Source of the DNA: Tanypteryx hageni
Lineage: Eukaryota > Arthropoda > Insecta > Odonata > Petaluridae
Direction of reading: 5' to 3'
Assembly: GCA_028673005.1 (NCBI GenBank)
Contig: CM054112.1
Coordinates: 22,805,624 to 22,869,623 of the forward strand
DNA: 64,000 bases
Position 1 is the first letter of the stretch; every line of letters starts with the position of its first letter. The position numbers and the translations under genes are program-made. Of the stretch, positions 1 to 12,776 are shown piece by piece. The notes under the pieces were generated by a model, which worked only from the letters and a program-made list of their open reading frames with translations, did no database searches and had not been told where the DNA came from.

Positions 1-115
1 AAAAGAAATAAAAATAGGGTTGAAGAAATATTGATGGTTTTTTGAAGAAAGCGGTGTTGGTGCTCCCTTGCAGAGACCATTTAGCAGAAGTTGGAATAAT
101 TAAATAAATTTTTTT
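1..115 (+). repeat. Dispersed repeat A, copy 1 (cut by window edge)
   Basis: The first ~115 bases align with 5049-5165 in the same orientation. Shared blocks include GAAGAAATATTGATGG, and both copies run on to a GAAGTTGRAATAA stretch. The family is not recognised. The 5-kb spacing would suit a pair of long terminal repeats, but no gag-pol-like reading frame lies between the copies, so a dispersed repeat is the safer reading. Confidence 0.6.
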
Positions 116-3100
116 ATTACCTTAATTAAACAAGTTTTCTACCGTTAACTGTTTAACAAGATTACCCAGATGCAATATACATCTTAGACTTATTTTAGGA
201 ATATTTATAAAACGATCAAAGTTACTTAAGTTAGCATGAGTTCTACTGAGCAATTAACGGCTTCGTGATTTTTACCCTAATTGCCTACATAATTGCATAT
301 TATGTCTCGCAAAATCCTGTATTGAATATATAAGGCAATACACCGCGAGTTTTCATATAAGTCAAATTTTAGGGTTGAATGGAAAAATCAACTTTACCTA
401 AGCAATTTCATAAATTCCGCCATAAAAGTTAATACATGTATAATTACTGCAGCTTAAAGGAATCTAATTCCAGGTTTCGGTTTTAAAATCCATTATTGAC
501 CCTTCAAATCTTCTATAAAATGAAACGCTTTCATTGTGAGTCCGTCACGCTGCCATATGAATGTAGCATATTAATCAATTGCATTTTATAATTACTTATA
601 ATCATCGTAAGAGTTAGAAATTTGAAACAAATAACCCCTAAAGTAAAGAAATTTTATTTTCCAGCAGTCGATTTTCGTATACGAGTCGAATCGGTTCACA
701 TATTAGATTTTAACGCGAAAATGTGGCATACGCGAAAATCTTTATTTTGTCAAGGTGATTTGTATAGTTCCCGGTTATGTCTAATTGCGAATGATTTGCT
801 GAAATTATAATTCGCTTCACATCTGTCCAGACATGAACTATTGTGAAGTTTAAACAAAACCTTAGTAACGCTAAACAATATGATGTTAACAAAAATAAAT
901 AAATATCCCATTATTCATTGACACTGCTTATAAGTGATTTTTAGTCAGATATGAGGTTTAATTGGCTGAATTTTTAAAAAGATTTTGAGTAAATTTTCTG
1001 CCTAAGCTGAATAAGTTTTAGCGGAGGTTCACTTTTTTCATGTGTATTTTTATATATTTTTATTGTTTAAGAATGAAATTTGTTTTGAATAAATATCTTA
1101 AAAAATATATAAGCCAAAATTTAAAAAGTGTAGCAATGAAAACAAATTTGGGCTAACATTTCATATAAAATCTGTTCCCATATTTCAACCGACAACAATA
1201 TATTTGAGTCTCATTAATGATATATACAGAACAAAAGTCTATGCTCTGAATGTTCTGTTGTATTTCTTACTGTCTGTATACGAAATTAGTTTTCCATTCA
1301 ACATTTATAATACGAGTAGTCGGTGCTTGCATACTGCAAGCGCTTAAAAAACTCACCATACACCAAGATATAAACCAACGCGATCTCCAGAGCGAGCTAT
1401 TTATAATAAATATGTATCCCACTAAAAATAATAATGATATTGAAATGAATGGAATATTTTATGTGTTAGGATTAAGACGTCCCCATATGTTTACCTAATT
1501 GGTTGACATAAACGATATATATGCAATATAGTCCATTGATTCCCATTGAGAGCATTAAATCAATGCTCTTGAAGTATGGAAAAATCAATTCCCATTGAAA
1601 GGTTTTTGAGTCGTTGCTATGGTAGTTATAATTTTTCATTGTTGAACACCGAAAAACATTTCATAATTTTATGGTTAAAATCAAATTTTTACGCAAATTC
1701 GGCATGGATTTGAATTTTGTCTTCAAGAAAAATAAACGCAATTTTTTCATTCACAATATGGTGCATGTCCTGACTTTGTATCGTAATTGTAAATAATTTA
1801 AAAAACAATTTTATATATCCCTGCACCGTTTCCCATGCTTTTCGTATGGGTGTTTAAAAATGGACTTAGGGTTCAAAAACACCACATAAATATAACATTT
1901 TAGAAATCGATTTCAAAAAACAAAAAAATACCACAAAAATTCAGAGTAGAATAATGTATCTGTTCCTAAAAACAAAAATACAATTAAAAGTAACGAAACA
2001 ACCCCTTTTGTGCACTAAAATGTAAGAAATCAGTATAAAATTAAGGCTGATAAATGTTCCAGGAAGTAAAAGATTTGGCCATACAAAAGGAATCATCACT
2101 AATATTTCTTTTCCACAAATTTTATATAGCCAAAACAATTTTCACTTTCTGGAGCATTCAATTTCGTGAATTTTTAATTTATTGCTCACTTTTTAGTGCA
2201 TCTATAGTACGCATGTCAAACTCAAAGAGGCATCAGATTCGCAATTGTTCCACAGATTTTATGAAAGAGTCGCATTAGGATTAAACGTTGTTTAATGACA
2301 GGATTTCTAAAGGATTTGAGGTGTTCTACAAAAAAATAATTCAGAAACCGCGTTCTATTGTTCCTTATTTGCTAATATAAAATCTTTTCTTCTTGTCACA
2401 GAAATAAAATATTTATATAAAATCTCAAACGATTTAGTTTAGACAGAATTACCCATTCGCATAGAAAGGGCCATAAATTCGACATGCCTGGTCTATGCAA
2501 AAGAACAGAACGTTTTTATGCCCTACAATTTCTTGGGACTATCCTTTTGAATTGCTAAAGATTTCTTTTGCGATGAATAATAATGCCCAAGGTCAATCGT
2601 TAAAAATTGCCGTGATCCGCTTATGTGCATTTTGCTTTTCTCATGATCAGTTTTAAATAGCATGTTCAAAAGTAAGCAAACGAAATAATTCGTATATTCT
2701 TTTACCAAATTACAAGATCGTCAACATAACCTATGATGAAGTTTTGTAAAAGGGTTGTCGGTATGTTTCTCAAAATTATGGATGTCAAAGAAGATAAAGT
2801 TATGACATCGAAGTAGGGGAGCTTTTCAAAGTATTAATCATAGATACCCGGGCAAAGAACGTGTTGTTCTGCTAGTTACTCATATTATCCTTTGTTTTCT
2901 CTATATTTCCTAGTTATTCACTTAACCCGTTCATTTTATCTTCAGCATACTTCTCAGCAAAGTATCAAAGCTTCTAACTATCCATATACCACCCCTTCAC
3001 TCATTGTTGGTACAATTTTACTTTTGCAATTTTGCTCTCTTGTAATACAGTTGCGAAGGAATATATACCGTGCAACTTAATCCAACGGCTTTCCATCAAT

Positions 3101-3955
3101 TCTAACCTACATCACATTCTTTCTCGATATTCGGTTAAGTATTTTCTGCATTGCCATACATCTTGTATTCAATTTCTGTTCTCGCCAATCTGTTTATAAT
3201 TTCCTGGATTTCATTTTCCTTTCTTGCAAGCATTATATAGGGAAAAACTGATCGTCAATGAATATATTACACGCGTAGCACTAATAAACTGAAAATGCCA
3301 CTCGGATGCAAAAGGCGACAATCACTCTTTTAGTTTTTCAGATTTCGAAATTATTAAACGCACACGTACAAAACAGTTCGACTACAATTGGATAGTAGAG
3401 CAAATTTACTTATCTAATTGACGGAAAGGCAGGTAAAGTCTACGCAAGGGCACGGTATAAGTAATGCTTTACAATAAAATGTTTTAATGTACCAAAAAAA
3501 CCTATTCCAGGCATATAATTCATGTAAGTGAATTATTTTCTAATCATCACAAAATTCGTCATCTATAGCTACTTAAAAGTAGTGTGTGGTAATCTTGAAA
3601 GAAACTGGAGATCTCACACTAATATGGTTGCAATAGCTAGAAGTGTTAAATATTATCACTCGGTTCATTTTGAAGATCATTCCTCAGGATATTGATTTCT
3701 ATGGCTATTATTTGATATACAAAGATGTCAGAAAAGCAAACTTTACAGTGCCTGTTTTACAGAAAAACTTAGAAGCGTAGATTAAATAGAAACGCGAAGA
3801 ATTCTTGTGAGAATATGATTCAATTAAAGCCGCTGATCCAACGGTACGCTCAATAAATAACCCGGAAGGAGACGATTGTTTTGCTTTTTCAATATAAAAG
3901 GGAGCATTAGAGTAGCGAAAATCCACCCGTATCGAACGATAACTGTTACCTTGAA
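116..3955. other. No recognisable feature
   Basis: AT-rich sequence with only short scattered reading frames (at most about 80 codons), no good splice-bounded exon, and no terminal inverted repeats that I can see. Probably intron or intergenic DNA. Confidence 0.5.
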
Positions 3956-4041
3956 CTAGCTTGAGAATTTAAGTGCCCTTTTCACTGTCAGCCGGTAACG
4001 AGATCGGGACACGGGCGACGACGTCGGCGAGTGATGGCGCG

Positions 4042-4116
4042 ATGCGTGACCTGTCACTTCGGCTCTGTGCGAAGCGGCGAATCGACCGTTCCCGCGATCG
4101 CTTGCGCGGCGCTTCA
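4042..4116 (+). CDS. Candidate first coding exon in a CpG-rich island
   Basis: Between about 3970 and 4150 the sequence turns abruptly GC- and CpG-rich compared with its AT-rich surroundings. An ATG at 4042 opens 25 codons rich in arginine (MRDLSLRLCAKRRIDRS and onward) that end in phase 0 at a perfect donor, GTAAGT, at 4117. The frame is also open upstream of the ATG, so this could be a coding internal exon, or an untranslated first exon in which the ATG means nothing. No acceptor with a good pyrimidine tract is visible upstream, which favours a transcription-start exon. The protein is not recognised, and the opposite strand also has an open frame here, as GC-rich DNA often does. Splice donor and composition are seen; the coding role is inferred. 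Confidence 0.25.
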
Positions 4117-4171
4117 GTAAGTGTCGCCCGCCACGGCACACTTCCCACTCGTAGAATCCAAAGATGGTGAT

Positions 4172-5048
4172 ACTATTCGAATTCAGAATCTTATATTATG
4201 TATGGTGCCATCTATGGAAAAGAAATTGGTTTTCATGAAGCTATACATTGTACTTATTATATCCAAAACACTTTTATATTAATATGCTACATGCAAAAAT
4301 TTTAAGTCATATTTTTATAAGGCACGTCGCAAAATTTCATTAGATCACTCCTCCAGATTTTCTAAACCTTCGTTCGACTAAATGGCGATTAGGAATTGTT
4401 TTTACCATGAATAACGTAAGCCAAAATTTTTTTCATTGTTTCTTGTTTAGCTAATTCATTAAAAAGGTTTAATACTTTCGCATATATTTGTATGATGTAT
4501 ATAAGATATCTTACACTGTATTGGCAGTTATATAGTGAAGAATCGTCGTAATATTTGAGACGTATGCAATTAGTTTAAATTGTTTTCACCTATTCATTAG
4601 CTACAATGAAGCTCATGGGTCATGTTTTAGCTTTCTTTTAGAAAAATAACAGCCATCTAGAAAGAGTTAATGACTTGATCATGATTCGATCTATAAACCT
4701 CATTTTTAGCAGGCAGAGCCCTAATTACCATAAAATAATGGACAATTGGTATTGAAAGTATTAAACAAACATCGTGTAAACACATTTATTACGCGGTAGA
4801 ATTCGTTTCCAGTCCTGCCATTTTGAATTAGATATATATAAATGATCGTTACCTTCATCGGTAATTTATTTAGCTTATAAAAAAATTTAAAATAAAAAAT
4901 CGAGTTAGAGCTGGTAAGAATTAAGCATGTAATGGAATTTTAAGTAGCATTCGGGGAATCATAGAATAGCAGTGAGTGGTGGTGTGGGCGTACCGAGAGG
5001 GAAGAAAGAACGGATAATTTGCATTTAGACAGAATTACGTTGAGCTAA
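4172..5048. other. No recognisable feature
   Basis: AT-rich. A G-rich patch near 4975-5010 immediately precedes copy 2 of repeat A and may belong to that element. Confidence 0.4.
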
Positions 5049-5165
5049 AAAAGAAATAAAAATGAGGCTGAAGAAATATTGATGGCATTTTGCGAAGCTG
5101 GACTTGCATTGCAGTAGATATGGGAAATCCAGAAAGAGAAGTTGAAATAACTAACTTCATTAATG
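5049..5165 (+). repeat. Dispersed repeat A, copy 2
   Basis: Direct-orientation match to the first ~115 bases of the window, diverged by substitutions and small indels. The match ends near a GAAGTTGAAATAACT stretch. Left and right boundaries cannot be fixed because copy 1 is cut by the window edge. Confidence 0.6.
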
Positions 5166-5724
5166 AAAATATTTTCGAACACATTATTTGAGAATGACAT
5201 GTTATCTATCGGCATTTACAACACACATACATTTCAGGAAGAGCAATAATGGTGCCCAACATCATTTATCCAAACAATTCCAATTATTCTAGGGCTCTTC
5301 TTTCGAATCTCTACGTTAGCTTATAGAAATTTCTATAGATATTTTCCGAAAAACTTCGTCAAGTTATTTGGCGTATTGGCAAAAGAAGCAACGAAATCAT
5401 GATTGTTTTTGCGATTTAGAAAATAATAAGAATTGAGCAAAAATTCTATTTAAGCGTTAAATTGATAGTGTCAGCTCAGAAATGTGATGAAGATGATGTG
5501 TCTATGACAATTTCTCATGTTCCCTTTTATATGTAAATTACCCTGAAAACGAATAATGGATATTAAGAATCTAATGATATTCAGGATAAGGTAAGGAATA
5601 CAAGGCAGATAGGAAGATATGATTCGAATATGATGACTTGTATAATTTTCTCTCTTTGGATATTTAGCCATTAGTTTAGTGCTTCCTAATTTTTTGTGAA
5701 CGCAGCATCCATTAGTGGATAAAT
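5166..5724. other. No recognisable feature
   Basis: AT-rich sequence. The open frame on the minus strand at 5471-5797 has no family signature and starts inside the following MITE. Confidence 0.4.
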
Positions 5725-5969
5725 AGAATTTCGCGACGCCCTCACTATGAAGCAAGGTTTTGTACCTACAAATGGGTGTCACAACATTTGGGCGCACCCA
5801 TTTGTTGGTCCTACATCATAATCAGTTTATGAGAGAAGAAATAAATTTCCTGATGGCCTATTACATTTCCATATATTTGATTTATTCACTTAGCAAAGTA
5901 TTTCGCGACACCACTAAAAATCAGCTGCGGTACCCCGATGTGCCGCGGCACCCAATCTCGGAAACGCTG
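5725..5969. mobile_element. Degenerate hAT-type MITE (right end clear)
   Basis: The right half carries the pattern of a hAT non-autonomous element: GTGCCGCGGCACCCAATCTC followed by GGAAACGCTG, whose reverse complement CAGCGTTTCC is a CAG-type hAT terminus. An internal TTTCGCGAC block occurs twice (near 5729 and 5900). The left terminus is not identifiable, so no target-site duplication could be checked. Confidence 0.4.
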
Positions 5970-6243
5970 CCTTACAAAGTTGCATGGTATTCTTCACCTG
6001 CAAATCATCACACGTGCTACTAAGTTCTCCTATGGGGTTTCTGCTGACTAAAATATATGAAATATATAGTGATGGAGAAACTTTATCGCTTGTTTAAACT
6101 GTTTTTACAAAATATAGGAGATAGGAGTTGCTATTTTTGTTTCTTATCTAAATAACATTACAATGGTGATAGGGTACTAGAAGTCTTACCTAAAAAAATA
6201 TGCATTTAAGGGTTAGATCAAATAGATTTCTATTCTGCTAGAG

Positions 6244-6516
6244 CTGTGGTGACAAACCTACGGCTTGTGAAGGTTATTTTGATGCCCGCGGTATGATGAA
6301 AAAGTAATCCGAACAAATTCATACATTTTCTGAAAATTTTCATAGTAACACTTATAATATTGACATTTTAAGCATAAAAACCTTATTTAGATTTGATTGT
6401 TACTCATATGGCGCCTCAAAATACATAGTTAACTTCTGATTTAATCTCTAATCCGGCCTGCTGAAGAATTGGCAACTTCCAATGCGGCCCACAGTAGAAA
6501 TGGTTGAGCATCACAA
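6244..6516. mobile_element. hAT-type MITE, 273 bp
   Basis: The left end, CTGTGGTGACAAACCT, and the reverse complement of the right end, TTGTGATGCTCAACC, are diverged versions of a CAGTGGTG-type hAT terminus. The flanks TGCTAGAG (6236-6243) and TGCAAGAA (6517-6524) match at 6 of 8 positions, as expected for an aged 8-bp target-site duplication. No coding capacity. Confidence 0.55.
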
Positions 6517-6524
6517 TGCAAGAA

Positions 6525-7683
6525 AGTGCAAGTACTGCATTGAAAGGTAAATAAATTCCGTATGTAAACTTATTTATTTCGAGAAAGACTTAGGCGATTG
6601 TGTTATTGGTGGCATTGTTATTATTGCCGTTATCCGATAAGCTAACTGGTTTTTGTTCTTCGATAAGCAAAGATGAATCGGTAGAATTTAATATCACTTC
6701 AATAATCTATAAAAAGTGCAATTTATTTATTTCTTGTTAAGATTTTTGTTAGTAAGTACACGTAATGATAGTTGAAAAATCTTGTCTATTCAACGACAAT
6801 CCACTACTCCTTGGAGTAATTTATAAAAACCAAAGACATCGTTATCATTCTTCATATGAAAAATCAGTTCAAATTTGGATGATATTTCAGGTGGTATCAC
6901 TAATGTGACAACAAAAAAATTAATTTTTATAAATATGTTTTATATAGATAATACCTATATATGCATTAATTTAATTTTATTTACATTAGCTTTGGTTACA
7001 TTTATAGTATTTACAATGACCTGTCGTGAAGCTCGAAGTCTTTCTAGTTCTTTCAAAGCACTTTGGTTACAGACGTTATATCACCTGATTTTGTTGTTCT
7101 CTAGTTTAGAGATCCCTTACCTCATCAAGAGATTTTACTCGAGAGTGTGTGACATAAACTTGACCAGAATGAAATTTATATAAAACTTTAAACGGAGCAT
7201 ATTAATTCCATATTTACATATTCCTACTTTTTTCAGTTAAACCTTACTATTGGTGGTCATGAAATATTTCTCTTTTCCATATAATTCAATGCAATGTACT
7301 TAATTTACCCAAATCAACAACAATGGAAGAAATCTGTGAATCAAATCGACACGTAAATGTAAATCGACACAAGGGAAATGAATTGTCATTTCTTAGGCGG
7401 TCTTTGGTTTAATTCCCAAGTTTGTACGATATTTTTCAGTATTTTAAAAGTGAAAATCAAAAATTTACTGCATCAGTTTCTATGCTATTCAAATGGCTAA
7501 ATTAAACGGTCTTGGTTTTGAACTCGGGCCACTATATTATACATATATGGAAATGAGCTCCACGGCACAAATGAATGGTGAAAAGTAAAAAATTTAATTA
7601 CGGTATTTGGAAACCTTTTTTACTTGTAACTTTTCACTATATTACACGATAATTATCCATAAATCTCTTTAGGATTCGGTCTA
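6525..7683. other. No recognisable feature
   Basis: AT-rich. A 102-codon frame at 6875-7183 is dominated by hydrophobic codons from T-rich DNA and has no recognisable domain. Confidence 0.4.
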
Positions 7684-7691
7684 TTTAAAAT
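7684..7691. repeat. Left 8-bp target-site duplication of the hAT element
   Basis: TTTAAAAT here and TTTAAAAC at 13433-13440 match at 7 of 8 positions and sit exactly outside the two terminal inverted repeats. The T at position 2 and A at position 7 suit the nTnnnnAn preference described for Ac-type hAT elements. Confidence 0.8.
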
Positions 7692-9499
7692 CAGGGCATC
7701 GAACCAGAACCGAACCGAAATCCGAAACCGAAAAAAACCGTTACTTTTGCTGGAGTGAAACCGAACCCGAACCGAAAAAAATATTTTCCTGAACCCGAAC
7801 CGAAACCGAAAACAGTTATTTATTTCTTTCCATATTTTTCGGTTCGCACAGAAAGTGGAAGCGAAAGGAGTGTTTTTCCTTTTCTTTAATTCTGAGTCTT
7901 TCTGAAAGCCTCACGTTTCGAAACCGAATAAGAAAATGGATGGGCTTTTCTTGAGAACACATTTTCCTCAGCCTTGGGAAGGATGTGCCTTTGTGATAAT
8001 ATCTGTCGGCTCAACGGTGGGATTTTCCAATGGCATCTCAATACATAGAGAGAGGATGTACAGTACATCCTGCTGAGATTACCTGTTCAGCGAGGGTAGT
8101 GGGAAGGATCTTAGGCGGTACTTGGAAAACAGCCTCTAATTGTTTTGCTACCCTCCCCCTGAGCATACCCCGTAGTGTGTGTTCTGGGCAAAAATATTTC
8201 CAGATTCTTAACTTGGATTTTCCTTAAAGTTGGAAGTAATTGTCCCCATAAACTTTCACTTCCTCTCCATATCCACTATACCCTTGTATATTGGTAGTCA
8301 TTCTCTGAAACTTATCCAGGAAGGATCGCTCCGTAGTCGTGGTTTTGAAATATTCTTATTTCAGTTATCCTTCCTTACAGGTTAGTAAATTGTTTTTTAT
8401 TTTATAGAATATATCTTAAAACGAGCACACATATTCGTATTTGTTGTTAAAACTGAGGAGAAATTAAATATGGATGCGAATTTGTTATTTTTAGTTAAGT
8501 ATTTTGCCAACTACAAAGACCCACATTAGAGACTCCGCGTGAAGAAAGTTCATGACTGGCCGAATAAGTAAGTCTTATTTTCTTTTTGTTTGCATGCTTC
8601 ATTTCAAGAGGAATTTAGTATAGCAATGTAAATTTGGTTTTGTCTCTATGCATTAGGGCTGACATGCAGACTTTTTTCGTTATTATTTTAATATGACGCG
8701 ATATGTCTATGGCCATAAACATAGGAGGTTGTAGATTAATTTTCTTAAAATGGAAATTTATTTCGGAATCGCGTTTTTTCAGCGATGAGGTTTTAATATA
8801 AGTTGTCTTAATTTTATTACCGATATAGTTGGATATTATTGGTTTCTTCATTCTCCTACTTAATATGTTTACATTTCAAAAAGCAATTTTTTCTAATCTC
8901 CCTAATCGTTTTCGCTGATTTACGTGGAGGATGGAATGATTAGTTAGTGGAGTGCATGTTAGAATGAGGATAAAGCGGAATGAGTAAGGGAATATAATAT
9001 ACTATTCAACTTAAGACTTGTTCATAATAAACGTAGTTGTTGTATTCCAAATGCACTGAGTTTCTCCTTCTCTTGTTTGATATCTATTTCGGTTGATTCC
9101 AGTTGAATTTTATCGGGCAGTTTCTTTTTTAGACGCGTCTCATCCCCTGCTACCCACTACACTGGTGATTTGCTAGATATAATGTAGACGTAGGTTTTTA
9201 TGCATATAATATCGCAACTAGGCGTCCATAATGACGATAACGGAAAATGATTTTAACATATTTATTTGTATGGATGCATTTAATTTTCTATTTAATTAAG
9301 CATGCACCGTTTCAGATCATGCCTTCTTGCTCAATAATTTTAATCCATACCATTTATATGAACCTTTGTATACACATTAGTTGCCTTTTGCAGCTACGAT
9401 TACAATTAATTTTCTTCTTTCTTACCACAAAATATAGTGGAATTTAGAAAGACAAATTATACTATTATAACATTACAGGGGCACTATTTTTACGATCGT

Positions 9500-9915
9500 T
9501 ACATTAAAAAACTTCCCGTATATTTTATCTACTGACCTATCATTGTGCCATATTTCAGATCTGTAGCCCTTCCAAAATGTAAATAGCATACCCATTTCCA
9601 TTCTTTTCTGCCGAAGGTTTCCAATCACATATTGGGGTGAGAAACATCCCAATGAAAAATATTGTTGTTCTAACCAATAACGTGGTATCTTGTCAAATTT
9701 CAGATCTGTATCTTATATGTAAGTGTACTCATTTCCATGCTATTATTCTCGGTTATTGAATTGGAACAATGGGGTGTAAAAGAATACCAAAAAATTAAAA
9801 TATTTGCAAAATTCGACTTTTTCCATTAAATCTTCTCAACGACCTATCATCATGCTATAGTTGAGATCTGTAACTCATCTGGAAGTGTTTTAAAAAGGTG
9901 TGACAACTAGATAAA
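9500..9915 (+). repeat. Three diverged tandem units inside the hAT element
   Basis: Near 9556, 9701 and 9863 the sequence repeats a block of the form CAAATTTCAGATCTGTA, followed by a short spacer and AAGTG. The period is about 145-160 bp. A related unit lies outside the element at about 14811-14930 (CAAAATTTCAAATCTTCAGC), so the unit belongs to a dispersed family. Confidence 0.5.
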
Positions 9916-10840
9916 CGAAAAATTGAGAATTATTATATAAGGAATACATTTTCTCTCTGAAAGTGATACATAAAAACTTTCCTTTCTTATATTTTCGCAA
10001 GTTTTAAGGTGTTTCTCTGCAGTGGGATTTTGTTTCCATTGTTAAATGATACTTATAGTTTTTTATCCCACAAAATTTTAAATTTTCATTTTGAATATTA
10101 AGGTAATGTAATATCTAACTTTATTTTTCCTCTTTCATTTCTATATTTTTTAACGAATTATATAAGCATATCATAACAAAGGGTTGCAAGTAATAAGGGA
10201 CTTTTTCGCCCCGAATAAAATCGTTCTTCAGTCTGTCTTTATCTCTTTCTCTTCACCGCCATTTTATCTCAAGACTCTCCCTACTTCTCTCCTTTACAAT
10301 CTCTTTCCCGGATGTATTCCTACCAGTTACTTGTATTAATTCCTTCCTATACATCGATAATTTATTTATTCCTACCTCCTCTCCTATTCCCTTATCTCTC
10401 TCTCTTAGATTTCCTTTTATAACGCCTTCCTCTTTTTGAATCTCACTCGTTCCTTTTCGATAAACTACAAAATACATCATATTCACTGTAGTAAATGAGG
10501 TAAATACATTAATAAGAAGGCTTTGGAATTTTATTAAAGACGTTATACGTCCAAAGCTTGTAATTCACTTTGTTCAATTTATATTAGGAATTCAATGAAA
10601 GCCTGCAAGCCGGAAATGCGATGTTAACCTATCTTTTGAGAAATGGAAATAGACGGACTTATTAATCTATGCTGGATCTTTATTCTTCGGATCAATGTAC
10701 ATTATCGTATTAAGTTGCAAACTTATTCGCGCGAATATGGTTTATTACTTTGTCAATTTTATTAAACATGTGGAATTATTAATAGTTATTTACAATTATC
10801 TGCTTAAATTTAATTTAAAAAATTTTTCCCTATCAACATT

Positions 10841-12776
10841 ATGGAGCGTGACAGTATAAATCTTTGCAGAAGATACTTTGAATTTAACAAGCAGGAAAAT
10901 AGAAGCAGGTGCAAAGTTTGTTGCATCACAATGGTTCGTGACCATGTAACCAATTTAGAGAGGCAAATAAAGCGATACCACAGAGATGAATTGGACGATG
11001 TCCAGCAGAGGAAAATGAAGAAACTAGATGAAAGCAGTAGGCCGTCTTCAAGTGAGCAGCAAACAATTGAGGAGTTCATAAAACCAGACTATATTAAGGT
11101 TAAATTTGATAGGAAAACTGTCGTTGATGCTTGCGTGGAGCTTGTTACTGTAAATGGTGGCTCGTTTGAGATGATGGAGTATTCGTGATTTAGAAAAATT
11201 TTAAACCATGTACTTGCCGCCATCGACAAAAATTTTTCCATCAACGCAGAAAACCTAAGAGATATATTGCCTGTGATATCTTCTAAACTTGTAGAAATAA
11301 TGCGTGGTAAAATGGAGGATGTTCTCATTTCTTTGAAAGTTGACATTGCACGTTGATTAAGCAGATCTGTACTTGGTATAATTGCCCAATATATTAAAGG
11401 AGGAAAAATGAATATTTATACTTTGGCTATGAAAGAATTAAAAGATAGGCACACAAGATTATACCTAAAGAATGTAGTGCTTCAGGTTTTAGACAAATAT
11501 AAAATTTCTCTCCAAAAGGTTCACTCAGTTACCACCGATAATGGCTCAAACATGGTAAAATTTGTAGATTTGCTCGCAAAAGACGGTGAAAACTCTTTTG
11601 ATGAAGAAAAAGAGATTGACGAGAATATGAATTTAGCTGACGAATCCGATGGCTTTCATAGAAATAGGCTACAAGAGGTGAAGTGCGCAGCCGATGCGCT
11701 GCAATTGGTTATTAAGGATTCCATGAAAGAGGCGCAAACAGATGAGCTTTTAAATGATTGCCGAAATCTAATCAGAAAGCTACGAATCCCTTCTTTAGCT
11801 TTGAATCTTTCTGATAATAACATATAGAGGCCTGTTTTAGACTGTCCAACGAGATGGAACAGCACTTGCATTATGTTGGAGTCTTTATTACCATGCCAAA
11901 AATTTTGTTCGATTTTAGCTAATATCAACGTAACAAAAGTGGAATACTCCTTTAGCCAAAACAACTAGAGACTAGTTGTTTTGGCTAAAGGAGTATTCCA
12001 CTTTTGTTAGTTTTGGCCAAAGTTATTGAGCTACTATCAATTATTTTAATATCAACGTAGATTATTTTTTCCCAAATGATGATTGGAATAAACTAGAAAC
12101 TATTTTGGAAGCCTTAAAACCTCTGAGGGAATTAGCCTTAAGATTACAATCCGAGCAGTTAACAATGAGCGACTTTTTTGTTCTTTGGGTGGAAACAAAA
12201 ATTGAATTAGAGAATTCAGCAAACCTATTTGCAGGCATATTAGTTGAACATTTTAAAATGAGGCAATAAATGTTTGTTGGCGGCAGTTTATCTTGATCCA
12301 CGTTTCCAAATTTTGTTAAACGCGGAAAAAATGTTCGCAATTAAATATTTGAAAGAGGTTTGGCGTATGATAAAGAATATTAATGCGGTGAGGAAAGCTG
12401 CAGGAATAATATCAAGGAACTCATTAAATTTAAATAAGTGTGATGATTTATTAGAGAGATTTCTCAAAAAGAAAGAAAGGGATACTCAATTGCAGAATCA
12501 TGTTGCTGGTATAGATATTGAAAAGATTTTATCTTCCTTTAATAGGGTGGAAAGGTTACCGAGGAAAACGAGAGTTTTGGAATTTTGGGAAGAAAATCAC
12601 CCAAATTTTCCACACCTGTATCAATTAGCCACAGTTGTTCTGGGTGTGCCTAAGTGAGTGTAGAGAGGGCCTTTTCGGGTCTAAGATATGTCTTGAGAGA
12701 TAACAGAGATAGTCTCAATGAAAATTTGCTAGAGGACATTTTATTAATTAGATCAAATTTTGATTGCTTGGAGTAA
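10841..12776 (+). pseudogene. hAT-family transposase pseudogene with BED zinc finger
   Basis: This encodes a DDE-type cut-and-paste transposase that would act on the GAACCGAA-rich ends. From the ATG at 10841 a BED finger is visible (C24, C27, H47, with Q42 where histidine is usual), then a VTVNGGSFEMMEYS block, the TTDNGSNM block, DCPTRWNST (about 11845), LTMSDFF, AAVYLDPRF (about 12281) and the C-terminal SVERAFSGLRYVL dimerisation block, ending at TAA 12774. It is broken by in-frame TGA at 11186 and 11354, TAG at 11825, a 127-bp hairpin insertion after 11932 that shifts frame, an indel near 12268 and another near 12650. About 600 residues in sum, normal for the family. Its many breaks show it is inactive. 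Position between both hAT termini confirms the assignment. Confidence 0.9.
11931..12009. repeat. Perfect 38-bp inverted repeat with 3-nt loop inside the transposase
   Basis: Left arm 11931-11968 and right arm 11972-12009 are exact reverse complements separated by AGA. The hairpin lies within a 127-bp insertion bounded by a 12-bp direct repeat, AATATCAACGTA, at 11921-11932 and 12048-12059. Confidence 0.95.

Noticed and set aside
1267..1333. Minus-strand open segment with a donor at 1266
   Set aside because: Acceptor weak and composition AT-driven; a chance match is likely in this much AT-rich DNA.
1..5165. LTR retrotransposon delimited by repeat A
   Set aside because: No gag, protease, reverse transcriptase or primer-binding site seen between the copies.
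6875..7183. 102-codon hydrophobic frame
   Set aside because: Hydrophobic residues follow from T-rich codons; the frame does not begin with ATG and shows no family pattern.
10253..10486. Lysine/glutamate-rich minus-strand frame inside the hAT element
   Set aside because: Explained by a pyrimidine-rich tract on the plus strand; no ATG start and no similarity to transposase domains.
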